Of a stretch of DNA of 64,000 nt, positions 9,823 to 21,075 are shown piece by piece. The notes beneath the pieces are model-generated. The model did not search any database. It was not told the DNA's origin and saw nothing but the letters and a program-made list of their open reading frames with translations. This DNA is from Mermis nigrescens (taxonomy: Eukaryota; Nematoda; Enoplea; Mermithida; Mermithidae). Each line of letters starts with the position of its first letter. Within the stretch, counting starts at the first letter, position 1. The stretch spans positions 21,480,290 through 21,544,289 of the forward strand of contig JAVLUZ010000142.1 in assembly GCA_036768485.1 (NCBI GenBank), written 5' to 3'. The position numbers and the translations under genes are program-made.

Positions 9823-12757
9823 GTACACGCACGCCCATTCTAGCGCATTTCTTGCGAATAAAAGAGTGGATGCATTATACGTATTTCATTTTCGCCTTAT
9901 TGTTTGTTACTTATGTAGCCTTAGAGTTTTACCTACTCCAAAATTGGCAATAATAAATAATTAGAATCAAATTTTTTTACAATTAGCGCCTTTTCTGCTT
10001 TCAGTAATTCTTTGTTCGGTTTAATTTAGATTTTCCATGAATTGTTTGCGACTGGGGAATTCAACCAGTTCATGCATTTTTCTAATGATATCGTGAAAGG
10101 CTTTTAGGTAGTTAGCTTATTGGGAAGTAGGAAATCTTACTCAGTTCAATTGAAGATAAAAGAAATAAATGTAATTGGAACTATTGGTTTTAGCCATATG
10201 CCTATTTTTGTAAAAACTGTTGTGAACGATCAGAAAATTGCACGGCCGATCTGGGGGTCAGTCGGTTTGAGAAGTCAGTTAAGTGTGCTTTTTTTGGGTT
10301 AAAATGACTCAAAAACTTGTATAAATACTGTAATACTTCTAGAACAACGTTTTCTTACAGTTTCTGGTTATTTTAAGCACTTTTAAAGTAAATTTTCAAC
10401 TTTCATCCATTTTTAGCCCTTATTTTGCCTAATTTCCGCCAGAAAATTTTTCAATTTTTCTATTGGGTGGTCTACATCTTACACGTAACAGGGGTTTGGG
10501 GTTGGACGCCTCCCTCATACCCGCAAAGTGAGAAAATTTAAACCACCCCACAACCTGTCTAGACACGATTCACGAAAAATTGATTATTGTCTTGACTGTT
10601 TCGAAAAAATGACAGTATGTACCTACATTTATTGCGATTCAGCTTACAGGAATCGCTTGGATAGAAAGCGCAGTGCATCAGTCTCACATTTTATGCTAAA
10701 AGCGTGCGATAGTTGATTTCGAAGAAATCGATAAAATGAATATTTTATGATATCGTATCTATCTGAATGTCAGTGATTCGGTGGCTCTAGCGCTCTTTAT
10801 AATGAAAAAATGTTAATTCCGTAAAGTTAAGGCAAAGTAATTTTATTCGGACGGAATTTTTTTCCGCGAATCGCTAAACAACTATGTAGTAGGTGCTCTA
10901 ATGCCATCTTTCTGTTAAGCGCTTAGAAGTTGTTTGATGTGCGACCGTATTCAAAAATAGGTAAGCCAATGCTTATTTTAATGATAAAATACGGTGATCA
11001 AGTGTACTATTTCGTTTGCCGCCATACGACCATACGTGGGGTGGGGACAGGGTTGAGGGGGTGGGGGAGGGGTTCATCCCAAAACATTTAGTAGACCCTC
11101 TAAAAAACAGTGGACCACAGAATTGAATTTTCGGCGTGTTTTTATGAAATTATAGCAGTTTCACAACACCCAGACCCCCTAGAATTTAGCTGCTATCCAT
11201 GTATGCTTACGACTTTAAAAACATTATTCACCATTTTTTACTAATTTCCTCTCAAAAATTAATGCAATAGGCTCAAAATGATATGCGTATGTGCATAACT
11301 ACATAATTTTTTCATAATTAACAGTGGACGGCTGAAGAATAGATGATAAATAAGCTATCTCTGCTACGCGTTAATGGTGATCTAAAAGTAATTTACGCGA
11401 TTAAATGATTAGCACACGCTTTACGGATTACAGGAATATTTTTATTACCACAGTGGCACTATTGTTATTCTCGCTTCTCTTCTTATGGAACCAAAGCACA
11501 TTCGATTTCAGCAACGGAATGCGCGTGCGCTTCGACGAAAATTCGTTCAACCGAACAAGGTGAATGTCCACAATACGTGAAGCACGAGAATTCAGGAGGG
11601 AAAGCAAAACAATTTCAAAGTGCCTTTCTTGATATCAAAAGATAGGTATGCTTAAGAACACCTTTTTTGGCGCTCTGGCGATCTCGTTATTTCTGGCATA
11701 AATACAAAAAATAAAAATATGAAGCAATAAGTAAATTCGATGAAATATAGTCGAAGAATGACTGCATAAATGACACGACTTTTGAGCCGAAAGATCGCTT
11801 AAATCGCTTAACTGCACCTTTTTTGTGATCTTTTTGGCAAATCAAAGAATCTGAGGTGTGAAAAATTTTTTGTGAGGGGGTTGAAAGCTTTTTGCTGGTG
11901 ATAGACCCCAACCCCAAATTCCTTCGCAAGATCATTGTATAATATTCAGACATCTTGGGCATGGCAAATCTGGAAGGTGGACGCCCCGAACATTTTCCAA
12001 AAGTGCCTTTATTAAGCTCAAGAACGATGAAATGAGCACCTAAACGACAAAAACACTGTTTTTTTGCGCTTCTGACAATACTCTTTCTTTCTATCGATAA
12101 AAAGATTGGAAGTTTAAAAAATGCAATTAAATTCAGCGAAATTTAGTCAAAGAATGGATGTCTCCAGATAAATTGACTAAGCCGAAATTGAATGCCAAAA
12201 AGCATAAAACAGCATTTTTCTAATGTTTTAGAAAATCTAGAATTAAGCAGTGGTTAGCAATTAGCAACATTTAACTGAGATGAACAGCCTTCGGTAAAAA
12301 TCTAAGCCCTTCGAGATCACGTATGTTGTGCGTACTCATATTTCATACTTTTTATTCTAAGCATATGCACATGCGGCCCTTGAAAACTCCACATCAGTGT
12401 GTATCTGTAATAAACATTTTTCGAGCGAATGGCAGAGGCTACAAATCACTAATATACTTATTAAGAATTTTCAATTGATTCTCAATAAAAAACTGCACAT
12501 TAACTAATTATGTATAGCTCAAAATTGGGATTTTATGCTGTTAAAAAAAGGAGAAGACTCGGAAGATAAGAAAGGAACCAGTTGTCGTAGTATTATTGTG
12601 TTCATAAGTCCTCTAGTTTCATATTTCTGAAACAATCTGATAGTTTTTAAACAGCAAGTTCGCATAGAGCTCAAGCTCTTCAACATCTATAAAAAATCTG
12701 ATGATTCATCACGCAAAAAAATAATTAAATCGATGATTTCAAGTTCATTTTGTGCAG
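9823..12757. other. Unassigned DNA upstream of the DUF1647 gene
   Basis: A degenerate G-rich MITE relative lies at about 11027-11206 (CCATACGTGGGG to CCATGTATG), and another decayed G-rich tail at 11855-11955 related to 29875-29957. A 51-codon frame starts at 12323 (MLCVLIFHTFYSK) and could hold an upstream exon of the gene at 12765. It has no clear donor, so this is speculation. Nothing else is recognised. Confidence 0.35.
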
Positions 12758-12764
12758 CATTTAT

Positions 12765-13349
12765 ATGATAAATTTCGACATTTTATGGTACAGCGATGAT
12801 TCCGTCCAATTTGCAGAAAAGTACAACGGCACAAATTATTATGGTCGACCATTCTCTCAATCTTCTGTGAATTATTTGTTAAAGCTGGGTTTGAATGTTG
12901 ATGCAACAAACATCAGCAAGTGCTGCTCACGGCAAGCGGCTGTTCTGCGTAGTCAGCCAGTTTTTCTGAGTGCGTCATCAGACAATCATTTTAGCGAAGC
13001 AATCGCTATGCTGAACCACTTGACTAAGCTATACAAGGATAAAAGAGTTATCATTCTCTACGACATTGGCTTAAGGTAAGTATATAATATGCACCTGCTG
13101 TACGAGTATGGGAAAGAAAAAGCTCCCGTAAGTGCTCTTATGGCTTGTCTTTGGGATAGATTTTCATGGAGCAATAGGGCGAGACTGAAGTTCAAAACGG
13201 ACGAAAACCAGAATTTCAAAAGTGCACGAAATCGACCATAAACTGTCAATTATATTAGTTATGTCATTTCAATGGTTTATGATAGTTTTTAGTCCATTTT
13301 AGTTCAAAAAACTTCGCTACTGACCCCTGACCAGCTGTGTTGTGTATTG

Positions 13350-13444
<95 letters not shown>

Positions 13445-13455
13445 CATTATCAATA

Positions 13456-13486
<31 letters not shown>

Positions 13487-13488
13487 TA

Positions 13489-13528
<40 letters not shown>

Positions 13529-15542
13529 TATTATTACTACTATTAGTATTATTATTACTATTAGTATTATCATAATTGTTATTTAGTGCTATTGTATTCA
13601 AGTGCGCCACCTTATCTACTGTATGTACATGCACATAGTTATGTATCCATGAGCTTTTCCGAAAAACATTGCAAAGAAAAACAGGAAATTTAAAATTAAG
13701 AAAGGAAACGTTGATCGTTTAGCTAATCTGGTAGTGGTCGTCGCTTCTTGAACGTCCAAATTATGCCTACCATCGTACGCGCATGCCTCATAGAGGACGC
13801 CTCGGAACCATACCTGGGCGTGGGGGATTTGGAGGGTATGCACCCCCCTCCCCCGAGAAACCAAAATACCCCCCCAGAAATCAAAATACCCCCCAGAATT
13901 CAATTTTTGAAATTTTTTTGTTTTTTTTCGCAATTTTTTGATGCCAATGGACAGTGCTCGAAAACGTTGAAAAATTGTGTTTTTTTCGCCGTACCACCAT
14001 TTTTAGGGCCATTTTTTGACCTTTAAAAAAATCTTGCACCCCCCCCAGAGCTTCGGAGCCGCCCACCTATGCTCGGAACTTCTGTGTTCTGCGCTTCAAC
14101 TTCTTATATGAATAGCGCACTGATAATCATTTTTATACATCATTTATGTCACGAAATGTTCTTTGTAATACAAAAGTGTCCACGCACAGAAACTGTTAGC
14201 TACTCATTTATAATTAAAAGACGGTTGTCTGTAATTAAATTGTTTTTTCCGTAGAAGCGCGCTTCGCCACCACACCTGGGCGTGGGGGGTTTGGGGGGTA
14301 TGCACCCCCAGAAACCAAAATACCCCCCCCCAGAAATCAAAATACACCCCCCAGAATTCAATTTTTGAAATTTTTTTCGTTTTTTTTCGCAATTTTTTGA
14401 TGCCAATGGATAGTGCTTGATGAGAAACGTCGAAAAATGGTGTTTTTATCGCCATACCACCATTTTTAAGGCCATTTTTCGACCTTCAAAAAAATCTCGC
14501 ACCCCCCCCAGAATTTTCTTGCTGCCCACGTATGTTCGCCACACGGGGATTTGAATTGGGGTTTTAGACACCGGAAAATCCGAACCCCTCAGAATCTAAC
14601 AGATCCACCAGAATTGAATTCTTGACATTTTGCGATTTGGCGAGTTTTTATCCATCAGACCTTTCAGAATAAGATTGCTGCCTCTTGCGGTTTACTTCAA
14701 AACATGTATACCTGCTTTCTAGAATTAAATAATGCATACTATATAGATATTTCGTGATGAAACATTTGAGTTCATCTTTATAACGGTCATACAAACAGAG
14801 AAATTTTCTGCGCTGCATACATAAGTTATCTATATTTCTTTTTCCGCAAACTTTATATTTTTTAAGCGACAAAAACAAGCATTTTATCAAAGACCGATAC
14901 GAAAAATTATTGATCGATATCATAAGATTTCCGTTCGACGATTTTCCAAGGTACGTTTCTGAACTGAATGAATATCGTTGGAAACCGCTGATCATAGCTA
15001 TGGAGCTGCAAAAGCACCCTAGCCTTCTATGGATGGATACGTCTGCCGTCCACAGTGGTTATTTGACCAAAATTTACGCAATGTTCCAAGAATGCGCTAA
15101 GTTGGCCGAAATTGCGAAATCCGAGGCCGAATTTTTGTTCAAGTGTCCACGCTTACCGTGGCTTTTGTTCGATTTCTCGGGTCACAGCATTTTTGCTGCG
15201 ACCAATCCGAGGATGTTCAACTTTTTGCCATTACCGGACGAAAGATCCATCAACTTGACCATGCTAGGAGCGAATTTACAGCTAATTTATCGGCTAAATA
15301 CACTAAATGATCGCGTACTCAAATACTGGGTTTTGTGCGCATTAGAAAGAGGCTGCATGTCACCCGATGACTCGAATTTATTTTGTCGATTTCGTGGTAG
15401 TACGTATACGAATTACGCTAATTGTAACCGATTCGACCAATCATCTGTGAACATTTTGCTAGCGTGGATAACGAATTTTACGTTATCTACTTACTTTGCC
15501 GGACAGGCAAATGAAGTTTTAAGTATCCTTAGGCTAGCTTAA
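12765..15542 (+). CDS. DUF1647-family protein (glycosyltransferase-like), two visible exons
   Basis: Exon 1 is 12765-13075 and exon 2 is 14867-15542. Joining at TTAAG|GTAAGT and TTTTTTAAG|CGAC keeps frame (serine codon split after two bases) and gives 328 residues. The order of blocks is the one I know from the nematode-expanded DUF1647 family (Pfam PF07801, from memory): SSDNHFSEA near residue 70, ILYDIG at 97-102, FPFDDFP at 125-131, YRWKPLIIA at 140-148, LLWMDTSA at 157-164, GHSIFAATNP at 209-218, a C...C pattern with ALERGCMSP at 262-270, and NCNRFDQSSVNILL at 289-302. The WMDTS block resembles the acidic metal/nucleotide-sugar site of GT-A enzymes, so a transferase role in the secretory pathway is inferred. 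No signal anchor is in exon 1; an acceptor-like TTTGTGCAG at 12749-12757 suggests a missing 5' exon. No stop or frameshift interrupts it, so it may be functional. Confidence 0.85.
13350..13590. repeat. (ATT)n microsatellite with interruptions
   Basis: About 240 bases of TTA/ATT triplets with a few substitutions (ATC, ACT, GTT). The poly-Ile, poly-Tyr and poly-Asn frames on both strands are products of it. It lies inside the DUF1647 intron. Confidence 0.97.
13809..14071 (-). mobile_element. hAT-type MITE M1, complete with 8-bp target duplication
   Basis: It starts CATACCTGGGCGTGGGG and ends GCCGCCCACCTATG (inverse CATAGGTGGGC), flanked on both sides by CTCGGAAC (13801-13808 and 14072-14079). 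An 8-bp duplication is the hAT signature. The 263-bp element contains the conserved block TTTTTTGATGCCAATGGA and C-runs on this strand (G-runs on the other). Confidence 0.92.
14271..14534 (-). mobile_element. hAT-type MITE M2, complete with 8-bp target duplication
   Basis: It starts CACACCTGGGCGTGGGG and ends GCTGCCCACGTATG, flanked by TTCGCCAC at 14263-14270 and 14535-14542. It is 264 bp, the same family and orientation as M1 only 200 bp away in the same intron. Confidence 0.93.
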
Positions 15543-15623
15543 TTTCTTTTCTTTTTTTGTTTCACTTTTTAGCATTATAAGTACTATCCGATTTCAGAAT
15601 CTATGATATTATATTATTTGATT

Positions 15624-15629
15624 ATTAAA
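15624..15629 (+). terminator. Putative polyadenylation signal ATTAAA
   Basis: The ATTAAA hexamer lies 82 bases after the DUF1647 stop codon. No AATAAA occurs closer. Inferred from position only. Confidence 0.4.
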
Positions 15630-15790
15630 GGCACAGCTGAATAGGGATGCTTTTTACATAAAGCTGCTGCTTTCATTTTAAGAATTTTACCGCAGTAAGC
15701 TATCAGCTTAGGGTAATCCATGCGGTAATGAAGGCGTTTCGTCTTATTTCACACTAGCTAAAACCTTTGAGCAAAACCGTCGAAAGCTTA

Positions 15791-15948
15791 TAGTATGTTT
15801 CACATAACTTCGAGCATAAATTTTAAGAATTTTCATCGGCATTAAGCCGAGGGTTACGATAGTTATATATCGGATCAATGCTATATCGCAATCTGTCAGC
15901 TTATTGTCGGAGATGGTTTTCAAATTTATGACCGAAGTTGTGTGAAAT
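15791..15948. mobile_element. Small TIR element (MITE T2, ~160 bp)
   Basis: It starts TAGTATGTTTCACATAACTT and ends with GACCGAAGTTGTGTGAAAT, the same length and centre (CGATAGTTATATATCGGATC) as T1. Confidence 0.65.
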
Positions 15949-15949
15949 C

Positions 15950-16176
15950 CACCAGCAACATCTTGGTGTTCAGTTTAAAGAAACGCGTCCAAGCGCGATG
16001 TGTAAGCCTTGATAAGTAGATACTTTACTTCTTTATGTTTGGCACGTCTGGATTCATAACCGGAGCGGTTGACAAATTAAACGAAGGTAAAAACGTGTTT
16101 TCGTCTATCATCAGAGCATAGACTTTGAACTGCAAAAACTACATTAATAATTAACAAATTCATCGTGTAGCCCTTG
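15950..16176. repeat. Helitron-interior fragment left of an LTR-like repeat
   Basis: Words such as ATTCATAACCGGAG and CGTGTAGCCCTTG match Helitron interiors (for example 27890 and 32090). The counterpart resumes at about 17251-17390 (GACATAAACATATCGAAAAC). The LTR-like repeat 16177-17250 therefore sits inside an old, decayed Helitron. Confidence 0.5.
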
Positions 16177-17250
16177 TGTAAATACAGGGCCCGTCCAAGT
16201 CCACTGAAGTGACGAGGAACGGGGTGTATTCACCTTCGGGACTTACTTAAGTACTTAGATCTGCTCTCAGCGCTGGCCCCGATCGCTTAGTCTGGAGCGA
16301 CTTCGATCTTTGGACCCTTACAGACCTTAAGGCTTCGATCCCCTCGGTCCTAATATTGCTGACCGCTTCTGGTCGGGTGATCTCAGCAGCTACGCACTAA
16401 GTCCTAAGAATACCTACCTAAACCCCGGAATTGCCGCAAGGTCAGTTGACCTATCTCAATCCGCTAAAGTTGATGAATTAACTTATTTTCAGGGTTCGAA
16501 TCAATCAGAAATGTTTTTGGTTCCTAATGTACGTAGCACAATGAAATTTGAAAACAACACCAACGAGCTCTAGACTGATCAATCATCATAAAAGATTAAA
16601 TAATATTTTTGACCAATTTTGGGATGGAGAAAAGAATAAAGGCTTTTGAACGAAATAAATAAACACACGAAATTTACCTATTCCTCCACCAATTATCAAG
16701 AAATCCTCGACGACTAGGAAACACCGACCATCACCCTCGGTATAAAGAAACCCCTGGGTGGGTTTTATATTTTATTCTAATGCTATATACACGGCCTTGT
16801 GCCGGGAAACAAAATAACACGAAAAACGAATAAAACGTACTCGACGACAAAATCGTACGTCAACCAACTAAATGATGATCTCATAGGATCATTACAGTAA
16901 ACGAAAGTTTACGTTAAAATAACATAAAGACAAAATTACTTTTAGCTCACAACGAATATTCTAAGCTAAGATGAGCGGTAACGCATAAAACAATTACTAT
17001 TATCATATACTTAATCCTATGTTACCGGACAAGTATCTTATTGTTTTTTATATTGAAAATTTGGGAAAAGATGGGAAACTGAAGGCATAGCCCACAGTAC
17101 ACTATCGCGCAATAGCTACTAGTATTGGCCATGTTAATGGCTACCGCGAACTGCTAACACTAGTTCGCAACCGTGTAACTCTCGTAGTTACACTTGGAAC
17201 ATTACTTTTCCTTAAATAAATCTTTTGCGGACCCGCAATCGTAGATTTCG
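16177..17250 (+). repeat. LTR-like repeat, copy 2 (~1.07 kb)
   Basis: It starts TGTAAATACAGGGCC and shares with the other copies a core: GGGACTTACTTAAGTAC at about 16239, AGCGCTGG near 16270, CCCCGGAATT near 16424, GGTCAGTTGACCTAT near 16440 and GGTTCCTAATG near 16519. The right boundary is set where Helitron-like sequence resumes. An A/C-rich tail with no coding frame fills 16620-17250. It is read as a solo LTR by its TGTA start and size; gag-pol sequence is absent. Confidence 0.5.
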
Positions 17251-17390
17251 GTAGACATAAACATATCGAAAACTCAACCAAAATGTGATTTGTCAAGCCC
17301 AGATTTTTACTCGGGATTAAATCAGTTGTCCAAAAATGAAAATGTGCTATCGAGCTTACTCAATTGTCTACAATATAAAAAAGCCAGACT

Positions 17391-17554
17391 ATAGTCTGTT
17401 ACACATAAGTTCATGCATAAATTTTTTAGAATTTTTCCGAAAGTAAGCCGAGGGATTACGATAATTATATATCGAATCAATGTTGTAACCGCAATCTGCC
17501 GGCTCATTGTTTGACATAGTTTTTAGAATTTATGCCCAAAGTCGTGCCAAATAG
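17391..17554. mobile_element. Small TIR element (MITE T3, ~160 bp)
   Basis: It starts ATAGTCTGTTACACATAAGT and ends ATGCCCAAAGTCGTGCCAAA, with the family's ACGATAATTATATATCGAAT centre. Confidence 0.65.
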
Positions 17555-17602
17555 ATTATAAACGATGCAAAACCGAGTTAAGTCCGCTTCAGAAGTTATG
17601 AG

Positions 17603-17802
17603 TCGGCGATATCGCCGACTGTTTTTCCCGGTCAGAAGTGCTGCCTCGAGTTTCCCGATTTTCTGTCGGCGATATCGCCGACTAAAATCGGCGACGTCGG
17701 CGATATCGTCATCATCGCAGACAAAAGTGGCGTCATCAGCGATATCGCCGACTTAAATCGGGAGAATAGGATCCATGATCTATTTCTCTGCGATATCGCC
17801 GA
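17603..17802. repeat. Palindromic GGCGATATCGCC cluster
   Basis: About five perfect or near copies of GTCGGCGATATCGCCGAC (itself an 18-bp palindrome) lie in 200 bp, at roughly 17612, 17667, 17697, 17740 and 17790, separated by short spacers. A second, longer cluster lies at 48226-48402. See findings. Confidence 0.85.
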
Positions 17803-18140
17803 CAATTTGTGTACAAAGTATAGTACAGTCACTGGAAGAAAATATGTGCATGCGTATGGCACGAATATGCATTAAATAATTAGTTATTTTTGGGCATACC
17901 ATGAATTTTTGATGAGCTTGAAAGCAGCAAATTGAGGTACACTAAAAAACTGAATGAAGTTGATTAATTACGATGAATGAAGTAATAAATTTTTTAATGA
18001 ATTATTTAATAATCATTTAATTGATTAATTTCTTATTTAATTAATTAAATGCTGGATTAATAATAAATTAATTAAATTAAAAATTGCGAAGTAACTTTCT
18101 CGAATTAAGTTTTACGGAGAGAGACAAATTTAGTAATATT
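17803..18140. other. AT-rich stretch, no recognised feature
   Basis: 17950-18090 is a low-complexity TTAATTAA-type run. No gene or repeat copy seen. Confidence 0.4.
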
Positions 18141-18283
18141 CATACGTGGGCAGCAAGAAAAGTCTGGGGGGTCAGGTAGGGTAAAATTGCCAAAAATGTT
18201 ACTAAAAATAGAATTCTGGGGGTCTACAGTAATTTAAGGGTTTGGGGGAGGTACAAACCCCTTAATCCCTAAGCCCATGTGTG
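18141..18283 (+). mobile_element. Short hAT-type MITE M5 (143 bp)
   Basis: It starts CATACGTGGGCAGC and ends GCCCATGTGTG, flanked by GTAATATT (18133-18140) and GTAATATC (18284-18291), an 8-bp duplication with one mismatch. It is an internally deleted relative of M1. Confidence 0.75.
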
Positions 18284-18736
18284 GTAATATCGTATGCCTT
18301 TCGACTTGTAAAATCCCTAATTTTCTGAGACAATCGTATAATCATTTCCTTCAATTTTTCTGACAGGTTAAACCAGAGGCGTAGACAGGATTTTGTTTCG
18401 GATGGGCATATATGGAAAATTTTTAAAATGTTTTTAGAGTATTGAGACGGATTTTTGCTATTTGTACCACGTTTGCACGTTTCATCTCCAAAACATGCGT
18501 TCTAATCTGTCTGCCGTATTTCACACCATCGCGCACCTCACAAGAATTAATAAATAATGAAATCTTTTTTTATTTTGCAGCAAGACTGCTTGAAATTATT
18601 ACGTTTGTAGATTCTTCTGGGACCACAAAACACGTAAAATAAATTAACCCGCATTACTGAAAATAAGTTTCGGAGAAAATGAAATCAGATGATCAAAGAC
18701 GCGAGAAATTTCCAACTTCTACAGGTTTGACATGTA
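18284..18736. other. Mostly unassigned; one hAT-like end
   Basis: At about 18374 the sequence CAGAGGCGTAGACAGGATTT resembles the conserved start of hAT elements seen elsewhere here (62757, and inverted at 44538), but no matching right end was found. A 66-codon frame at 18442-18642 is not recognised. Confidence 0.3.
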
Positions 18737-19299
18737 CAGGGTGTTTAATGATTTGCCCTACCCCTACAGTTACATGTGTAAGCGCAACATGAACATGCAA
18801 TATATCATCTTGTAGAGAATTCAATTGCGCGTTTTACACTATATTTTACACAGTTTACAAATTCAGTCAACTTTACACAGAGGCAAAAAAAGGAATGTGT
18901 CATCGAACTCAGTAAAATTTGTGAATATTCGTTGTTCAAATGAGTTTCGATTCGGAAACTGCTCGGGTTGTTGATCGGATTCAAGCATCGGCATTTTACC
19001 AAGCGAAATTAGCCGGCGCAACATTCATCTCCATTAGTTGGGTTGCGAATAAGCTTCGAAGATCGAAACGATGGGTTATGCAGAAAACGCGTTATTAATT
19101 GTGTTTAATTTTCTTTTTTCTGAAATTTTTTGATCATTTTTGTTTTTGGACAATAAAAAATTTTATCCTGTTAGTCATCTATTGAAAATAGGTTCCTTGA
19201 ACGCAGAATTGAATTCTCTACAAGATGGTGTATTGCATGTTGATATTGCGCTTACACATGTAGCCGTATGGGTAGGGCAAATCATTATGCAACACCCTG
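18737..19299. mobile_element. Long-TIR element with TA target duplication (Tc1/mariner-type MITE)
   Basis: It starts CAGGGTGTTTAATGATTTGC and ends with the inverse (AACACCCTG), flanked by TA on both sides (18735-18736 and 19300-19301). The inverted arms are ~90-95 bp (18737-18828 and 19206-19299) with few mismatches. The 563-bp element encodes nothing recognisable. The open frames 18805-19002 and 19140-19382 run through the arms and are artefacts. Confidence 0.85.
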
Positions 19300-19301
19300 T
19301 A

Positions 19302-19902
19302 CAAAGCTCGGAAATTTACAGATCAGTGAACCTTAAAATGCAGTCAAACGATCTTTATTCATTTGAAACATCCAATTTCTAGCTTTGGAATGTAGCTGGC
19401 ACAAATTGGTAAAATTCATGCGAAGTGCGAAATTATTAATGCTAGAAAATGAAACACATAAAATTTCTGGGGATTTTAAGGGCAGGATCGACCCCATCGG
19501 AAACGGCCGAGCTTTTAAGGTCAAAATTTTGGAGATTTCGTCAATAGAAAATGCTTTAAAATAATTACGTTCACATGGATCTTTGAAATAAATGCAAGAC
19601 ATTTGTTGTACATAAAATAATTGAATGTGCGCGAAACGTCCAATTTTGAGCTTTCAACTCCAGAAATGCGAAAAAAATATTAAATTCGTGCATAGTCCAG
19701 AATTCGGGATCTTTGACAGGTCAGAAAATGCATAAATGGATTAAATTTCAGATTAAATATAAAAATTTGGAGATTTTTGACACAAGGAAATAAATAAAAA
19801 TTCGGGATAATCTCAGAAATTTTGACACGAAAAATGAAATAATTGAGAAGTCACTCCGAAAATAAAACAGCGGTTTCGGGGGGCACTTATGTACCTCATG
19901 TG
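19302..19902. other. No recognised feature
   Basis: AT-rich, with repeated loose phrases (AAATTTTGGAGATTT at 19526 and 19763) that hint at an old local duplication. No gene. Confidence 0.35.
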
Positions 19903-19910
19903 CCACCTAC

Positions 19911-20496
19911 CAGGCGCGGATTTAAAGGGGGGCGGGGGGGTGGCCGCCCCCCCATTGGCCAAAAATATTTGGCGAGATAAAGAATGGATATGCAAGTTGC
20001 AATGATTTTTGGCCGTCAGTGACCATAATTTCTCAAATTTTTCCGGCGCTACGCGCCGGATGATATCTATTAATGATATTTCTTAACTTTCTTGGCGACC
20101 TGGAAGCCATTTCTGTTCTATTTTTGCATAGTTTTCTTCTATTTTCAATCGAAAATTTCGATGTTTCGCATCAAATGCTATAGAAACAGTAAATCAAGCA
20201 GTAAATCATGCTTCTAGACGTCTATCCGCCTTAATTTCACAATTTATCCGGCGCTACGCGCCAGATTTTTGTAAAAGTCAAAGAAATTTAATGATTTTCC
20301 GCACAAAATTGTCTAAAATTCTAAAAATTTCCGAAAAAATATTGCGTCAAAAGTGATTTTATGTAAAAGTATACAATGTAAAACACCGAAAAAACGCTAT
20401 TTCGCGCGTTAAGGGCCAATTTTCTGACATATTTTTGACTGTTTTTGGAAAAGTTGGGATACCGCCCCCCTTAAGAAAATCCTAGATCCGCCAGTG
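19911..20496. mobile_element. Non-autonomous hAT element (586 bp) with 8-bp target duplication
   Basis: The left end CAGGCGCGGATTTAAAGG and the inverse of the right end, CACTGGCGGATCTAGG, form imperfect terminal repeats, each followed inward by a G-run (GGGGGGCGGGG). Both sides are flanked by CCACCTAC (19903-19910 and 20497-20504). The interior has no transposase and carries two GGCGC-TAC-GCGCC hairpins (20044, 20250). Confidence 0.88.
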
Positions 20497-20504
20497 CCAC
20501 CTAC

Positions 20505-20820
20505 CTGGCTACGCATTTGAAAAAAAATTCAAAAACATGAGAAATGAGAGCATAATAAAACCTTTTTTCCGGTGTTCAAAAAAATAACTAAATAATTTCT
20601 GCATTAGCGTAATTTCCGAAGTAATTTTTAATATATTTTACTTTGATTAGTATTTTTAAAATTTTTTTTCATTTCACTTCATTTATTTAATTCTTTTCAA
20701 AAACTCTTTTTATTTAATTTCACTTTAACATTCCTATTCACAATATTACATGATGTACATGCCCTTTTATGTATGCACATACATACATGCATTACATGAT
20801 ACGCATACACAGTTTCTCAT
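20505..20820. other. No recognised feature
   Basis: AT-rich, T-tract containing sequence. Nothing supported. Confidence 0.35.
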
Positions 20821-21075
20821 CATAGTTGGGCTGGGCGGCACCAAAGTTCTGGGGTGTGCAAGATTTTGTCAAAGGTCAAAAATTGACCTTAAAAATGGTG
20901 AGTATGGCGAAAAAAAACCCATTTTTCAGCGTTTCTCATCGAGCACTATCCATTGGTATCAAAAAATTACACAAAAATTTCAAAAAATTGAATTCTGGGA
21001 GGGTATTTTGATTTCTGTGGGGGTATTTTGGTTTCTGGGAGGTGCAAACCCTCGAACCCCTCACGTCCAGGTATG
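20821..21075 (+). mobile_element. CAYACSTGGGC MITE M7
   Basis: It runs from CATAGTTGGGC to GTCCAGGTATG, with the family interior (GAGCACTATCCATTGG at 20939). No target duplication remains. It is shared with 23627-23888, so it predates the segmental duplication. Confidence 0.8.

Larger units (their letters stand above)
13076..14866 (+). other. Intron of the DUF1647 gene
   Basis: 1,791 bp, GTAAGT at the donor and a T-rich tract ending TTTTTTAAG at the acceptor. It carries a long ATT microsatellite and two complete same-orientation hAT-type MITEs, all annotated separately. The first ~270 bases and 14543-14866 are otherwise unassigned. Confidence 0.8.

Noticed and set aside
13304..13634. Poly-Ile, poly-Asn and poly-Tyr frames
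   Set aside because: They are products of the ATT microsatellite in the DUF1647 intron.
18805..19382. Two opposing frames of 65 and 80 codons
   Set aside because: They translate the ~95-bp inverted arms of the TA-flanked element at 18737-19299.
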